A stretch of 64,000 nucleotides of DNA from Sulfopaludibacter sp963815475. GTDB taxonomy: Bacteria > Acidobacteriota > Terriglobia > Bryobacterales > Bryobacteraceae. The stretch covers positions 6,448,001 to 6,512,000 of the forward strand of contig CAWFHD010000003.1 of the NCBI GenBank assembly GCA_963815475.1, written 5' to 3'. Position 1 is the first letter of the stretch. Each line of letters starts with the position of its first letter. Shown here in pieces: positions 44,178-52,983 of this stretch. Both the position numbers and the translations under genes were made by a program. A model generated the notes under the pieces. That model had not been told where the DNA came from. It saw only the letters and a list, made by a program, of their open reading frames with translations, and searched no databases.

Positions 44178-44930
44178 CTACGTTCCAGTCACCACTCCAC
44201 CGTCCACGCTGAGCACCGTCCCGCTAATGAACGACGCTCCGTCGGAGGCAAGCCAGAGGTAAGCGTTGGCAACGTCTTCCGGCTGCCCCATTCGACCCAG
44301 CGGTGTTCGGTCGCACATCGTCTGCTTGATCTTCTCCGGCATGCCGAAAATCATATCCGTTGCGATGAAGCCGGGCGCCACGGCATTTACACGAATCTTG
44401 TGGCGCCCCAGTTCGCGCGCCCAAACGCGAGTCATCCCGATCACGCCGCTCTTGGCCGCGACGTAGTTGGTCTGCCCGAAATTGCCGTAGAGGCCAACCA
44501 CGCTCGAAGCGTTGAGGATGGCTCCGCCGCCCGCCGCGATCATGTGCGGCGCCACCGCGCGCGTGCACACGAAGACGCCCTTCAGGTTCACATCGATCAC
44601 CGCATCGAACTGCTCATCGCTGAGCGAGCCCAGCAGCGCGCCTTCCTTGACTTTCACCAGCAGGCCGTCGCGCAGAATTCCGGCGTTGTTGACCAGAACG
44701 TGGATGGCGCCCCAGCGCGTAGCCAGTTCGGCCACCGCGGCATTCACGGAAGCCGAGTCTGCGACATTCACCCTCTGGAAGCAGCCGTTCGCTTCCGGCA
44801 CCGCGTCTTGAACGTCCCATGACGCCACGCGGCATCCCTCCTGTGCGAAGCGGCGGGCGGTCGCTTTGCCAATCCCATTCGCCGCGCCGGTGACGATCAC
44901 CACTTTATCCTGCAGTCCGGTTTCGATCAT
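44178..44930 (-). CDS. Short-chain dehydrogenase/reductase (FabG-like)
   Basis: A 250-residue NAD(P)-dependent SDR: cofactor motif VTGAANGIGKATARRFAQEG, structural NNAG in VLVNNAGILRDG, catalytic Ser in ASSVVG, YVAAK as the YxxxK pair, then VAPGFIATDM and the C-terminal GQPEDVANAYLWLASDGASFISGTVLSVDGG. Best resembles 3-oxoacyl-ACP reductase-type enzymes such as FabG or PhaB, but lies outside any fatty-acid cluster, so a different hydroxyacyl/keto substrate is possible. It sits 36 bp beyond the ADOP gene stop on the same strand. Confidence 0.92.
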   Translation of the reverse strand: MIETGLQDKVVIVTGAANGIGKATARRFAQEGCRVASWDVQDAVPEANGCFQRVNVADSASVNAAVAELATRWGAIHVLVNNAGILRDGLLVKVKEGALLGSLSDEQFDAVIDVNLKGVFVCTRAVAPHMIAAGGGAILNASSVVGLYGNFGQTNYVAAKSGVIGMTRVWARELGRHKIRVNAVAPGFIATDMIFGMPEKIKQTMCDRTPLGRMGQPEDVANAYLWLASDGASFISGTVLSVDGGVVTGT

Positions 44931-44966
44931 GATCTTTTATCTTCTCACCTGCCTCGCGCGGTTCCT

Positions 44967-47393
44967 CTATCGGAGTGCAACCACCGGATCCACCTTCGTC
45001 GCGCGCCGCGCCGGAACATAGCTGGCCAGCAGCGCCACCAGCGTAAAGAGCACGGCGCCGCCGCCAAAAGTCAGCGGATCGGTAACGCTCACGCGGTAGA
45101 GCAGGCTCTCCATCAGCCGGGTGAGCGCCAACGCAGCGGCCAGCCCAATCACGATCCCGACAGACGCCAGCGCCAGGCCCTGGCGCAGCACCAACCGGAA
45201 GATGTCGCCGCGAGCCGCGCCCAGCGCCAGCCGGATTCCCATCTCCTGCGTGCGCTCGGCCACCGAATACGCGATGACGCCGTAGATCCCCACGATCGCC
45301 AAAATCAGAGCTGTGAGAGATAGGCCGCCGAGCAGCGAAGTGGTGAAGCGAGGCTGCGCCGCGCCATCTTCCAAAATCTCGTCCATGGTGCGGACAGCGG
45401 TTACCGGCTGATCGCGGTCGGCTTCGAACACCTGAGCCTGAATGGCATTCACCAGGTTGTGCGGATCGCCCGAAGTCCGCACCACCAGGTTCATACTCGA
45501 TGTGGGGAGCTGCGCATAAGGAAGATAGATCTCGGGCTGCGTGTCGGCGGCAAGATTGATGTTGCGCACGTCAGCCAGCACGCCCACAATCTCGATGGGC
45601 TGCGGCATCCGTCCTAACAGGATATGTTTGCCGATCGGGTTCTGGTTGGGCCAATAGCGGCGCGCCGCGGCTTCGTTCACCATGATCACCTTGGGGTCCG
45701 CGGCGCCATCGCGCTCGGTGAATTCACGCCCGCGCAGCAATGGAATGCGCGTGGTCTCCACATACCCGGCGGTCATCGTCTGAATGTTGAAGAGCGGCCG
45801 CTGGGGCAGGGGGACTTCAGGCTGGCCTTCGGGCAGTGCCGGGCTGAACCGGCTGGGATTGAGCGGCAGAGCCGAATCCATCACCGCCGCTTTCACACCG
45901 GGCACGGCACGCACCCGGCGCAGCAGGTCATCGAAGAAGAGAATCTGACGAGGTTTGTCATATCGCGCCGGCGGCAGCGCGATGTTGAGCGTAAGCACAT
46001 TGTGCGGATCGAAGCCGGCCCCGGCGCTACGCAACTGCATGAAGTTGCGCAGCAGCAGGCCCGCGCCCACCACCAGCAGCACCGAAAGTGCCACCTGCGA
46101 TACCACCAGCAGATTGCGCATCCAGTTGCGCCTGCGCCCGGATGTGGATCCGCGTCCTTCCGATCGTAGGGCCGAAACCAGGTCGGGTCGCGAGATCTGC
46201 AGCGCCGGCGCCAGGCCAAAAAGAACACCGGCGAAGATCGACACTGCGGCGGTGAAGAGCAGCACCACGCCATCGGTGCGAATATCCTGCGCGCGGGGCA
46301 GATTGCCTTGCGCCATCGAGGCAATCAGCCTGGTTCCCCAAGCGCTCAACTGCGCGCCGAGCGCTCCACCTACCAAGGCCAGCAACAGACTTTCGGTGAG
46401 CAGTTGCCGAATGAGACTGCTGCGGGGCGCGCCGATAGCGGTGCGCACGGCGATTTCGCGGCTGCGTCCCAGGGCGCGCGAGAGCGTCAAGCTGGCGACG
46501 TTGGCGCAGGCAATCAGCAGCACCACCGACACAGCCCCGAACAGGATGAGGACGGCGACGCGCGCCGTGGAGACCACCTCATCGCGCAGATTACCCACAT
46601 TCACCTGCGTCGCCGGGTCGCCGTCTGCATTCTTGGGAAACGACGCGCGGTACTGTGCGGCCATGGCATCCATTTCGGCCTGCGCCGAGCGAAGGCTCAA
46701 CCCGGAACGCAGGCGGCCTACGTAGTTCAGGAAGCCCGCGCCGGCCTGAACCTGTTGCGGAGTGGCGACGCTGAGCTCGAAAACCCTGGGTGTCACAATA
46801 TCGGTTTGCGGGCCAAAGAGATCGAAGCGGAAGGTTCCAGGCAGGACTCCGATGATGGTGTAGCGCCGCGAATCGAGTGTGATGTGTTCGCCGATTGCAG
46901 CGGGATCGGAGCCGAAGCGGCGGCCCCAGAGGGAGCGGCTGATCAAGGCGACATTCTCACCGCCGGGTTGATCCTCGGCTTCGGTGAAGGCGCGGCCGAG
47001 CGCCGGCTGGACGCCCAGAATATCGAAGAAATTCCAGGAGACGCGTGCGCCGCGAAACTGCTCGGGAGCGCCGCTGCCGGTGAGCGTGAAGGCTTCGCTG
47101 GTGAAGGCGGCCAACCCCGAGAAGGAACGGCTGTGCCCGTTCACCTGTTGGAAGCGAAGCCAGGAGAGCGGCCCCTGCCGCACGCCGTTAAGCTTGCGCG
47201 ATGCGGAGACCAGGACAAGGCGATCGGGCTCGCGATACGGCAGCGGCAGCAGCAGCAGAGCGTCGGCGACGCTAAAGATGGCCGTGTTGGCTCCAATCCC
47301 GATAGCCAATGTGAAAATCGCCACGGCAAAAAAAACGGGGCTCTTGATGAAAAGCCGCAGAGCGTAGCGAACGTCCTGCCAGAGAGTGGACAT
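44967..47393 (-). CDS. ADOP-type ABC permease without prefix, 808 aa
   Basis: Begins directly at the first membrane unit (MSTLWQDVRYALRLFIKSPVFFAVAIFTLAIGIGANTAIFSVADALLLLP), so the ~80-residue cytoplasmic prefix of its paralogues is absent. MacB core one, FtsX helices (AVSVVLLIACANVASLTLSRALGRSREIAVRTAIGA), MacB core two, and terminal helices to VPARRATKVDPVVALR. TAAAAT lies 8 nt before the ATG and no ribosome site is seen. No ATPase partner is adjacent. Substrate unknown. Confidence 0.91.
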   Translation of the reverse strand: MSTLWQDVRYALRLFIKSPVFFAVAIFTLAIGIGANTAIFSVADALLLLPLPYREPDRLVLVSASRKLNGVRQGPLSWLRFQQVNGHSRSFSGLAAFTSEAFTLTGSGAPEQFRGARVSWNFFDILGVQPALGRAFTEAEDQPGGENVALISRSLWGRRFGSDPAAIGEHITLDSRRYTIIGVLPGTFRFDLFGPQTDIVTPRVFELSVATPQQVQAGAGFLNYVGRLRSGLSLRSAQAEMDAMAAQYRASFPKNADGDPATQVNVGNLRDEVVSTARVAVLILFGAVSVVLLIACANVASLTLSRALGRSREIAVRTAIGAPRSSLIRQLLTESLLLALVGGALGAQLSAWGTRLIASMAQGNLPRAQDIRTDGVVLLFTAAVSIFAGVLFGLAPALQISRPDLVSALRSEGRGSTSGRRRNWMRNLLVVSQVALSVLLVVGAGLLLRNFMQLRSAGAGFDPHNVLTLNIALPPARYDKPRQILFFDDLLRRVRAVPGVKAAVMDSALPLNPSRFSPALPEGQPEVPLPQRPLFNIQTMTAGYVETTRIPLLRGREFTERDGAADPKVIMVNEAAARRYWPNQNPIGKHILLGRMPQPIEIVGVLADVRNINLAADTQPEIYLPYAQLPTSSMNLVVRTSGDPHNLVNAIQAQVFEADRDQPVTAVRTMDEILEDGAAQPRFTTSLLGGLSLTALILAIVGIYGVIAYSVAERTQEMGIRLALGAARGDIFRLVLRQGLALASVGIVIGLAAALALTRLMESLLYRVSVTDPLTFGGGAVLFTLVALLASYVPARRATKVDPVVALR

Positions 47394-47473
47394 TTGATTC
47401 CATTTTAACTTTCAGCCGCCGCTCAAAAGCTGGCCGCCGAGAGTGCAAAGCTATAATGCGTCAAGGGGGATCC

Positions 47474-48364
47474 ATGACGCACTCGGGGCCTTGGCCCGCG
47501 TTACCGCTGGCCCAGTGGCAGGGGACCTACAGCAGTCTGCACCTGTGGACGCAGGTGGTCGGCAAGATCCGGATGGCGTTGAGCCCTCCGCAGAATCACT
47601 TCTGGCATGTCACCCTCTATACCAACGCACGCGGCCTCACCACGGGACCGATTCCCTGCGGAGAGGAACTCTTCGAGATTCAGTTCGACTTTCTGGCGCA
47701 CACGCTCGATATCCAGGCGGCGAACGGAGAGCGCCGCGTGCTGCCGCTGCGCGCCGAATCCGTGGCGTCGTTTTACACACGAGTGATGGATGCTCTGAGC
47801 GACATTGGTGTGACCTGCACCATCCAAACGAAACCGCAGGAGATCCCCAACGCTATCCCGTTTGAGCAGGACCAGCGACCCGGCACATACGACGGCGAAT
47901 ATGCGCAGCGCCTGTGGCGGATTCTGCGATCGGCCGGTCACGTGATGCAGGAGTTTCGCTCCGGTTTCGTAGGCAAATGCAGCCCGGTGCACTTCTTCTG
48001 GGGCAGTTTCGACCTGGCGTGCACTCGGTTTTCCGGCCGTACCGCGCCGCCGCGCAATGGCGCCATCAGTGGCCCGGCCTACTCGCATGAGGTGATCAGC
48101 GCGGGTTTCTGGCCAGGCGGCGGTGTGGTGGAGGGGCCGGCGTTTTACACATACGCGGTGCCCAGACCAGTGGGCTTGGAAAACGCGCGTATCAGCCCGG
48201 CGAACGCCGGTTGGCATCCGCAGTTGGGAGAATTCATTCTGATGTACGACGATATGCGACAAGCCGAGAATCCCGGCGAAGAGTTGCGCGCCTTTCTGCA
48301 AAGCACATACGATGCTGGCGCGCAGCTCGCGAATTGGGATCGCGCCGCATTGGAGGTTCGATAA
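47474..48364 (+). CDS. DUF5996-family protein
   Basis: A 296-residue protein from the ATG at 47474; AAGGGGG precedes it at good spacing and TATAAT lies at 47452-47457, giving a very short leader. Family features: WPALPLAQWQGTYSSLHLWTQVVGKIRMALSPPQNHFWHVTLYTNARGLTTGPIP near the start, EIQFDFLAHTLDIQ, VGKCSPVHFFWGSFDLACTRFSGRTAPP, SHEVISAGFWPGG and PAFYTYAVPRPVGLENA. The role is unknown; the conserved His/Trp/Glu pattern resembles a sugar or cofactor-binding site but this is speculative. Its stop codon overlaps the next start by 1 nt (TAATG). Confidence 0.88.
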   Translation: MTHSGPWPALPLAQWQGTYSSLHLWTQVVGKIRMALSPPQNHFWHVTLYTNARGLTTGPIPCGEELFEIQFDFLAHTLDIQAANGERRVLPLRAESVASFYTRVMDALSDIGVTCTIQTKPQEIPNAIPFEQDQRPGTYDGEYAQRLWRILRSAGHVMQEFRSGFVGKCSPVHFFWGSFDLACTRFSGRTAPPRNGAISGPAYSHEVISAGFWPGGGVVEGPAFYTYAVPRPVGLENARISPANAGWHPQLGEFILMYDDMRQAENPGEELRAFLQSTYDAGAQLANWDRAALEVR

Positions 48365-48633
48365 TGGCCGAAGGATGTAAGCACCTGAACGAGATTCAGG
48401 TGCAGACGACGAATAAACATACCTGTGAAGAGTGCGTGAAGATGGGTGATTCCTGGGTGCACCTGAGGCTCTGCCTCATCTGCGGAAACGTGGGTTGCTG
48501 CGATTCATCCAAGAACAAACACGCCACCAAACATTTCCGGCGCGAGAAGCATCCGCTCATCCGGTCGATCGAACCGGGCGAGAGCTGGGTGTGGTGCTAT
48601 GTGGACGACGCCATCGTAGGGGAAATCGATTAA
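48364..48633 (+). CDS. UBP-type zinc-finger protein
   Basis: An 89-residue protein made almost entirely of one ZnF-UBP domain: CKHLNEIQVQTTNKHTCEEC, WVHLRLCLICGNVGCCDSSKNKHATKHFRREKHPLIRSIEPGESWVWCYVDD. Eight or more Cys/His positions match the zinc-binding set of eukaryotic USP5-like fingers, which bind the ubiquitin C-terminus. Bacterial stand-alone versions have no known partner. It is translationally coupled to the DUF5996 gene by a TAATG overlap. Confidence 0.9.
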   Translation: MAEGCKHLNEIQVQTTNKHTCEECVKMGDSWVHLRLCLICGNVGCCDSSKNKHATKHFRREKHPLIRSIEPGESWVWCYVDDAIVGEID

Positions 48634-48791
48634 TTTCCATTCACGCCGAAACATGCTCCGAAGCCTTGGGTTCATCAGAGCGACGAAGATAAGATCCACA
48701 TCCCGCGGTTAAGGGGTCCGGCGGGCGGCCCACCAAACGAACTGCTAGAGCGCAGGCGCGTACCGGAGTAGTATGCACGCGCCTGGCTACC

Positions 48792-51401
48792 TCAATCACA
48801 CCGCAGGCACCGCATCGGGTCGACCCCTGCCGCGCGCCATGCGGGGACAAAGCACGCCGCCAGGGCCACCGCGAACAGCAGTGCCGCCGAGACGCCGAAG
48901 GTCAGTGGGTCATGCACCGTGACCCCGAACAACATCTTGGACAGCAACTGCGCGAGTTCCCACGCCGCGCCGATTCCGATTGCCACGCCCAGCGATGCGA
49001 GCCCGAGTCCCTGCCACAACACCATGCGCAGTACCTGGCCCTTGCCCGCCCCAACCGCCAACCGTATGCCGAACTCGCGCGTGCGCTGCGCCACGGTGTA
49101 AGCCATCACGCCCGAGACGCCGATGGCGGCCAGCACCAGCGACAGTCCGCCAAACATAGCGAGCAGGAAGGCCGCGAACTTGCGCCGCGCCACCGTCTCC
49201 GCCAGCGTCGCCGTCATGGCAGTGATCTTGGGTGGCGGTTGATTACCCTCCACTTCGGCGATGGCCTGCGTGGCGGCGCGTGCCATATTGAGCGGGTCGG
49301 AGGCGGTTCGCGCCACCACCGTCATCCAGCCCACTGGCATCTGCGCGGCCGGCACGAACACCTCCGCCACAGCCGGCGCATCCAAGCCCATTTGCCGAAT
49401 GTCCTGGGCCACTCCCACCACTTCGAGCAATTCTCCCTCGGCATACTTCACGTGCAGGCGTTTGCCCACTGCCGATGTGTGCGGCCAGAGCCTTCGGGCC
49501 AGCGTCTGATTGAGAATGGCGACGTGCGGACCGCGCTTGTCGTCGGTGGCCGTAAAAGCGCGGCCTTCCAGGAGGGGTGTGCCCATCGTATCGAAGTAAT
49601 TCGGCAGCACCATATTGAGCGCCGTCCAGGGCTTTTGGACGGTGAGTTCGTCGGTATCGCCATCGGCGGCATAAGGCGAGGTCCAACAGGTTCCATTCAG
49701 CGGTGGGCACATCACGGCGCTGGCGCTCTTCACACCCGCCTGATGCGCCACACGCTCCGCGGCCTGCGCGAAGAATCTGATATCGTCGCGATCGCCGGTC
49801 CGTCCGGCGTGGATCACATTCAGCGCCAGCAGGTGATCCACCCGAAAGCCCGGATCCACATGCAGCACCGCGGAGAGACTGCGCAACAGCAGGCCTGCGC
49901 CGACAGAAACCACGATCGCGATGGCAATTTCGGCGGCGAACAACATCGAGCGCATGCGTCCACCGCGACGGCTGCCGGCCGCGAGAGATCCCTCCTGAAG
50001 CGCGCCGCCGATCCCGGAGCGGGCAACCTGCACGATAGGCGCAAGGCCGAACAGCAGGCCCGCCGCAACGCAGGCGCCCAGCGAGAACCAGAGCACGGTG
50101 GAATCGACATGCGCATCGGCGAGCCCCGGCACCACCTCGGGATACAACTTGACCAGCCGCGGCACGGCCCACCATGCCAACGACAATCCGGCAGCGCCTC
50201 CCAGGAACGAGAGCAGCACGTTTTCCACCGAGAGTTGGCGGATCAGCCGTCCACGGCCGGCGCCGAGCGCAGTTCGGATGGCGAACTCGCGCTGCCTCGA
50301 CGATGCGCGCGCCAGCGCGAGGTGAGCCACGTTGGCGCAGGCCATCAGCAGGACGAAGCCGACTGCGCCGAGCAGCGTAAGAAGAGTTCGCCGGACATTG
50401 CCCACGAGGCGATCCGCCAGCGGCACCACGACTGCTGTTTCACCCTTATTGGTGGCAGGATAGTCGAGTGCGAGGCGGTCCATAATAGTGCCCAGATCGC
50501 CGCGCGACCTGGCCAAAGTGACGCCGGGCCGCATTCGAGCGATCACGGCGAGGCCGGGATGATTGGCGCGGTCGACGAAATTCGGCTGCATGGATATTGG
50601 CGATACGGGAACCAGGGCGTTCCATTCCCAGGGCTGGAAGCGAAACTCGGGCGATAGCACCCCGACGACGGTCGCGGCGACACCATTGAGCCAGAGCGCC
50701 TTGCCGATGATGGCGGGGTCGGCTTTGAGCTCGGTGCGCCAGAATTGATATGCCAAAACAGTGACGGGCGGCGCGCCTGGTTGGTCCTCCGCCTCGCTGA
50801 AGGGGCGCCCGAGCGCCATCTGCGCGCCCAGCGTTGGGAAGAACGAAGCGGACACAAATCCGCCGGGAATCATCCGCGGCTGTTCCGTTCCCGCGAAGTA
50901 CATGCGATTGCTTTGGAAGACCGCCATGTGTTCGAAAGAGGTGCTCTGCTTGCGCCAATCGACATAGTCGGGCCATGAGACATTGATGGGCGATTTCGGC
51001 AGCGCTTCGGTGATGAAGACCAGCCGGTCCAGTTGGGGATATGGGACACCCGTCACCAGAACTCCATGGACCACCGAAAACATGGCGCTGTTGGCGCCGA
51101 TGCCGAGGGCCAGCGTCAGAATCGCGACTGCCGAATAGACCGGGCTTTTTCGCAGCGACCGCAAACCGTACCGGAGATCGCGCACGAACTGTTCCAACGC
51201 GCTCCGGCTCCAGGTTTCACGCGTAACCTCCGCTACCAGCCCCACGTTGCCAAATTCGCGCAGTGCGGAGTTGCGCGCCGATTGCGGTGATTCGCCTCGG
51301 CCTATGCGGTCGTTGGCGGCCATGGTGAGATGGCTGCGAATTTCGTCATCAAGGTCCCGCTCGCGGCGGGCGCGCCAGAGGTTTCGAAAATTCATGTCCA
51401 T
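48792..51401 (-). CDS. ADOP-type ABC permease, 869 aa
   Basis: The prefix (FRNLWRARRERDLDDEIRSHLTMAANDRIGRGESPQSARNSALREFG) sets the start at the ATG at 51401 or 51395; a longer open frame upstream reads as non-coding. Then DLRYGLRSLRKSPVYSAVAILTLALGIGANSAMFSVVHGVLV, MacB core, FtsX helices (GAVGFVLLMACANVAHLALARASSRQREFAIRTALGAGRG), second core and an ending VPAWRAAGVDPMRCLRCD. A TAGAAT (51413-51418, minus) lies 11 nt before the ATG. It is divergent from the sigma-factor gene; no ATPase adjoins. Substrate unknown. Confidence 0.9.
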   Translation of the reverse strand: MDMNFRNLWRARRERDLDDEIRSHLTMAANDRIGRGESPQSARNSALREFGNVGLVAEVTRETWSRSALEQFVRDLRYGLRSLRKSPVYSAVAILTLALGIGANSAMFSVVHGVLVTGVPYPQLDRLVFITEALPKSPINVSWPDYVDWRKQSTSFEHMAVFQSNRMYFAGTEQPRMIPGGFVSASFFPTLGAQMALGRPFSEAEDQPGAPPVTVLAYQFWRTELKADPAIIGKALWLNGVAATVVGVLSPEFRFQPWEWNALVPVSPISMQPNFVDRANHPGLAVIARMRPGVTLARSRGDLGTIMDRLALDYPATNKGETAVVVPLADRLVGNVRRTLLTLLGAVGFVLLMACANVAHLALARASSRQREFAIRTALGAGRGRLIRQLSVENVLLSFLGGAAGLSLAWWAVPRLVKLYPEVVPGLADAHVDSTVLWFSLGACVAAGLLFGLAPIVQVARSGIGGALQEGSLAAGSRRGGRMRSMLFAAEIAIAIVVSVGAGLLLRSLSAVLHVDPGFRVDHLLALNVIHAGRTGDRDDIRFFAQAAERVAHQAGVKSASAVMCPPLNGTCWTSPYAADGDTDELTVQKPWTALNMVLPNYFDTMGTPLLEGRAFTATDDKRGPHVAILNQTLARRLWPHTSAVGKRLHVKYAEGELLEVVGVAQDIRQMGLDAPAVAEVFVPAAQMPVGWMTVVARTASDPLNMARAATQAIAEVEGNQPPPKITAMTATLAETVARRKFAAFLLAMFGGLSLVLAAIGVSGVMAYTVAQRTREFGIRLAVGAGKGQVLRMVLWQGLGLASLGVAIGIGAAWELAQLLSKMLFGVTVHDPLTFGVSAALLFAVALAACFVPAWRAAGVDPMRCLRCD

Positions 51402-51514
51402 AGGACGTAGACATTCTACACCCGTTAGCGCGGAATGTGGGTAGATCTCCCACCCGCAATATGTATTTTCAATAACATACGAGAATTGACGAGAATTTGA
51501 GCAATTTTCGGCCA

Positions 51515-51543
51515 GGAACTTTCTCCCTAATCCGGTGTCTATC
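51515..51543 (+). promoter_or_regulatory. ECF-type autoregulatory promoter of the sigma-factor gene
   Basis: GGAACTT (51515-51521) is followed after 16 bp by TCTATC (51538-51543), matching the RpoE-type consensus GGAACTT-N16-TCTNA. It directly precedes the ECF sigma gene, so the factor likely drives its own operon. The implied start near 51549 supports the GTG at 51592 rather than an earlier one at 51535. Confidence 0.7.
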
Positions 51544-51591
51544 TCTTTGCAAGGCCAAAGTTTTCCTGATAGCTTGAGATCAGGCGGAATT

Positions 51592-52269
51592 GTGAGGCTC
51601 CCGGTGGCCACCTCAATCTTGGACTTCAGCTCGGAGCGGGCGGCGGAGTGTAGCGTCGATCTCGAAGATCTGCGCTTAGTCGAGTTGCTGCGCGAAGGCG
51701 TCGACACAGCCTACGAGGAATTGCTCAACCGATTCCAGCAGCAAGTCTACACTCTGGCCCTGCGTCTTCTGAACGACCCTTCCGAAGCAGCGGATGTGGT
51801 GCAGGAGGTGTTCCTCAAAGTCTTTCGGAATATATCCAGCTTCCGGGGCCAAAGCACCCTGAAGACTTGGATCTATCGCATTACTATTAATGAGGCTCAT
51901 AACGCACGACGGTGGTTCTTCCGTCATCGTCGGCGGGAAGTGGAATTAGATAACGAACCGGAAGAATCGCGCAACTGGAAAGAGATCATACCCGATCGCA
52001 GCCGGTCGCCGTACGATATGGCGCTGGAAGGCGAGCAGCATTCGATGATCGAGGCAGCGCTCGATCGCATTAATCCCATCTTTCGCGAAGCCGTGGTGTT
52101 AAGGGATATCACGGATCTGAGTTATGAGGAGATCGCGGAAATTCTTGGAGTTTCCCTGGGGACTGTAAAGTCCCGAATCTTGCGGGGCCGTGAAGCCCTG
52201 CGGGAACAACTCGCGGGGAGCCTGAAGACCAGGCCGGCCTTGCGACTAGTGCCCAAGACGGCTGAGTGA
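51592..52269 (+). CDS. ECF RNA polymerase sigma factor (RpoE-like)
   Basis: A 225-residue protein from the GTG at 51592, preferred over the GTG at 51535 because AGGCGGA precedes it and the predicted promoter lies between. Region 2: AYEELLNRFQQQVYTLALRLLNDPSEAADVVQEVFLKVFRNISSFRGQSTLKTWIYRITINEAHN. Region 4: NPIFREAVVLRDITDLSYEEIAEILGVSLGTVKSRILRGREALREQL. Directly followed (3 bp) by an anti-sigma factor gene, the standard arrangement of an envelope-stress switch. Confidence 0.94.
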   Translation: MRLPVATSILDFSSERAAECSVDLEDLRLVELLREGVDTAYEELLNRFQQQVYTLALRLLNDPSEAADVVQEVFLKVFRNISSFRGQSTLKTWIYRITINEAHNARRWFFRHRRREVELDNEPEESRNWKEIIPDRSRSPYDMALEGEQHSMIEAALDRINPIFREAVVLRDITDLSYEEIAEILGVSLGTVKSRILRGREALREQLAGSLKTRPALRLVPKTAE

Positions 52270-52272
52270 GTT

Positions 52273-52974
52273 ATGAGCTGTAACAATGTGCAAGAACTGA
52301 TTTCTTCGCTGATCGACCGCAGGATTGCGGCCGAGGAGCGTGAAAACGTGTTGGCGCACCTCGAGCAGTGTGCAGAGTGCAGCGAACGCTACGAATTGAT
52401 GGAGAGCACGCGTAAGACGATGCGGCGGATGGCTGAGCCGCGTATGCCTGCCGCCGTGCAGCAGAATCTTCGTTCCATGGCCTCGTATGAGCGGGTCCGG
52501 CAGCTTTCGCGCGCCAGTTTCGTTTCCCGGCGTCAACGCTGGTTATCGCAGTTGCAATTGGCTTTTGAGAACATGATGCGACCGGCATTTTTGCCCTTCG
52601 CCGGCGGCGTGCTCTCGGCCGCCCTGTCGTTTGGCCTGCTGGTCCCGAACCTGAGCTTCGCACATCATTTCGGCGAGGGTCCCGCGACACAGATTTTCAA
52701 CATGCCCGATGGAGTGGTGGTGGGCGCCAGCGGAGAACCGCCGCGCATCGAACCCGCCGATGCTGTCATGACCGACTACGAGACCGTCGTGGAATTGACC
52801 GTCGACAACACTGGCCGGGTCACCGATTACCAGGTGACGCGCGGCCAGCTTACGCCCGATCTCAAAGAACTGATCATGTTCTCCAACTTCACGCCCGCGA
52901 CCTTTTTCGGCCGGAGCACCACCGCTAAAGTGAAGGTTTTCTACGGCAAGATCATCCCGGGTATGCGGAGCTAA
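52273..52974 (+). CDS. Anti-sigma factor with zinc-binding domain and C-terminal TonB-like/energy-transducer-type domain
   Basis: A 233-residue membrane protein. The N-terminal cytoplasmic ZAS/zf-HC2 domain has SCNNVQELISSLIDRRIAAEERENVLAHLEQCAEC with the HxxxCxxC zinc motif. A hydrophobic segment (PFAGGVLSAALSFGLLVPNLS) lies at about residues 98-118. The extracytoplasmic part contains DYETVVELTVDNTGRVTDYQVTRGQ, and TPATFFGRSTTAKVKVFYGK resembling a TonB-C-like strand pattern. It should hold the sigma factor inactive at the membrane until a signal releases it. It shares the sigma-factor operon. Confidence 0.87.
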   Translation: MSCNNVQELISSLIDRRIAAEERENVLAHLEQCAECSERYELMESTRKTMRRMAEPRMPAAVQQNLRSMASYERVRQLSRASFVSRRQRWLSQLQLAFENMMRPAFLPFAGGVLSAALSFGLLVPNLSFAHHFGEGPATQIFNMPDGVVVGASGEPPRIEPADAVMTDYETVVELTVDNTGRVTDYQVTRGQLTPDLKELIMFSNFTPATFFGRSTTAKVKVFYGKIIPGMRS

Positions 52975-52983
52975 CCGCCCCGA

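Noticed and set aside
48912..50657. 581-codon open frame on the plus strand
   Set aside because: It lies antisense to the 869-aa ADOP permease, whose motifs are unmistakable. The His/Arg/Gly-rich translation has no domain, typical of antisense frames in GC-rich coding DNA.
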